Part shown: in pieces, positions 15,369-16,362 of the stretch
Numbering within the stretch: position 1 is the first letter of the stretch
Layout: each line of letters opens with the position of its first letter
Assembly: GCA_007135355.1 (NCBI GenBank)
Contig: SLJA01000168.1
Coordinates: forward strand, 1 to 16,362
Reading direction: 5' to 3'
DNA from: Wenzhouxiangella sp.
GTDB lineage: Bacteria; Pseudomonadota; Gammaproteobacteria; Xanthomonadales; Wenzhouxiangellaceae
DNA length: 16,362 nt
Position numbers and translations under genes: made by a program
Notes under the pieces: generated by a model
What the model saw: only the letters and a program-made list of their open reading frames with translations
What the model was told of the DNA's origin: nothing
The model's database searches: none

Positions 15369-16362
15369 ATGGTTCAACGGTTCGTGCTGATAATCCTGCT
15401 GTTGTTGCCGATGGCCGGGTCCCGGGCCGCACTGCCGGCCGAGGTCGATGGGCAGCCGCTGCCGTCGCTGGCGCCAGTGCTTGAGCAGGTCACGCCGGCG
15501 GTCATCAACATCCATACGCGCACGCGCGTGCAGGTGCGATCCAGCCCGTTTTTCGATGATCCGTTCTTTCGCCAGTTTTTCGATCTGCCCAGCGTGCCGC
15601 GGGAGCGCGTGCAGCAGTCGCTGGGCTCGGGCGTGGTGGTGGATGCTGGCAATGGACTCATTCTGACCAACAATCACGTGATCGACGGCGCCGACGATAT
15701 TGCCGTCACGCTGGAGGATGGCCGCGAATTCAGTGCGGAGTTCGTTGGCGCTGACCGCGAGACTGACCTGGCCCTGATTCGGATCGATGCCGACGATCTG
15801 GCGGAGTTGCCGTTGCATGATGCCACGCCGCTGCGCGTGGGCGATTTCGTGGTGGCAGTCGGCAATCCGTTCGGACTGGGCCAGACCGTGACCTCAGGGA
15901 TTGTGTCCGCGCTGGGTCGTTCGGGCCTGCGCGGGCTGGAGTACCAGAACTTCATCCAGACCGATGCTTCGATCAACCCGGGCAATTCGGGTGGTGCGCT
16001 GATTGATCTGCGCGGCCGCCTGATCGGTATTAATACGGCCATTTTCACCCCCTCCGGAGGCAATGTGGGCATCGGCTTTGCCATCCCGGCCAGCACGGCG
16101 CTGTATGTCAAAGATCAACTGCTGCGCCACGGTGAGGTGCGGCGCGGCTCGTTCGGACTGGCTGTTCAGGACCTCGACCGGCCCTTGCGCGAGGCGCTGG
16201 AGATTCCAGACCGTTCCGGTGCGGTGGTGACCCGCCTGGCTGAAAACGGACCCGCGCAGCAGGCCGGGCTGCAGCCCGGCGACGTGATCCTGCGCATCGA
16301 CCAGCGCACCGTGCGCGACGCCCAGATGCTGCGCGCCATCGAGGGTCTGCTGCCGGTCGACG
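15369..16362 (+). CDS. degQ: DegQ/MucD-like periplasmic serine protease, C-terminus off the window
   Basis: HtrA-family protease/chaperone that degrades misfolded envelope proteins. 331 codons are present before the right edge, so the end of PDZ1 and any PDZ2 are missing; a full DegQ is about 450-480 residues. Residues 1-20 are a signal peptide (LIILLLLPMAGSRA before A21). The catalytic triad is complete: H103 in TNNHVI, D133 in ETDLAL, and S207 in GNSGG (205-209). The phenylalanine-rich loop FFDDPFFRQFFDLP (61-74) is typical of the LA loop. PDZ1 starts near 258. ATG 15369 has GGGAG eight bases upstream; an ATG at 15361 is out of frame. It is divergent from the HNH gene across a 168-bp gap. 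The choice between DegP, DegQ and MucD naming is uncertain. Confidence 0.93.
   Translation, partial: MVQRFVLIILLLLPMAGSRAALPAEVDGQPLPSLAPVLEQVTPAVINIHTRTRVQVRSSPFFDDPFFRQFFDLPSVPRERVQQSLGSGVVVDAGNGLILTNNHVIDGADDIAVTLEDGREFSAEFVGADRETDLALIRIDADDLAELPLHDATPLRVGDFVVAVGNPFGLGQTVTSGIVSALGRSGLRGLEYQNFIQTDASINPGNSGGALIDLRGRLIGINTAIFTPSGGNVGIGFAIPASTALYVKDQLLRHGEVRRGSFGLAVQDLDRPLREALEIPDRSGAVVTRLAENGPAQQAGLQPGDVILRIDQRTVRDAQMLRAIEGLLPVD

Noticed and set aside
15201..15818. Minus-strand open frame extending the HNH protein by about 200 residues
   Set aside because: It runs antisense through the signal peptide and catalytic domain of the protease gene and has no family resemblance; HNH similarity starts at ATG 15200.

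Overview
The window is about 16.4 kb of GC-rich, densely coded chromosomal DNA. It reads as a gammaproteobacterial core-genome stretch: a Mrp/Mnh-type cation antiporter operon, a SAM-cycle operon (metK-ahcY-metF) and a DegQ-type protease, with short intergenic gaps and many 4-bp ATGA start/stop overlaps. Protein style and gene content would fit a marine or haloalkaliphilic gammaproteobacterium near Wenzhouxiangella or Chromatiales. That placement is inference only; there is no rRNA or other marker here.

Layout. (1) 1-3523, minus strand: multisubunit Na+/H+ antiporter operon in transcription order mnhE, mnhF, mnhG, an MbhD/MbhE-like gene, mnhB, mnhC, mnhD; mnhD runs off the left edge. (2) 3605-5850, minus: cardiolipin synthase followed by a membrane-anchored NERD (nuclease-related) protein. 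(3) 6003-9666, plus: metK, ahcY, metF, which make SAM, hydrolyse SAH and supply methyl-THF. A dyad-symmetric element sits just before metK and a strong hairpin lies between ahcY and metF. (4) 9667-9905: gene-free gap holding a structured inverted-repeat element built of 8-9 bp units. (5) 9906-11075, minus: an exported isoaspartyl peptidase/asparaginase followed by a tiny CPXCG zinc-ribbon-like protein. (6) 11175-13623: a plus-strand MAPEG membrane protein and a minus-strand Nudix hydrolase whose 3' ends overlap by 54 bp, then an exported beta-propeller protein on plus. (7) 13655-15200, minus: an HNH endonuclease and a stand-alone 5'-3' exonuclease, apparently co-transcribed. (8) 15369 to the right edge, plus: DegQ/MucD-like periplasmic protease, cut by the window end.

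Working together: the Mnh subunits form one membrane complex; the SAM-cycle genes form a coherent metabolic operon; cls/NERD and HNH/exonuclease look like transcriptional pairs whose functional link is unproven. I found no tRNA, rRNA, CRISPR array, insertion sequence, prophage or obvious defence island. No clearly new multi-gene system is visible. The most unexplained signals are non-coding: the metK dyad (5968-5995), the ahcY-metF hairpin (8773-8813) and the repeat element (9701-9848). No gap exceeds 300 bases.
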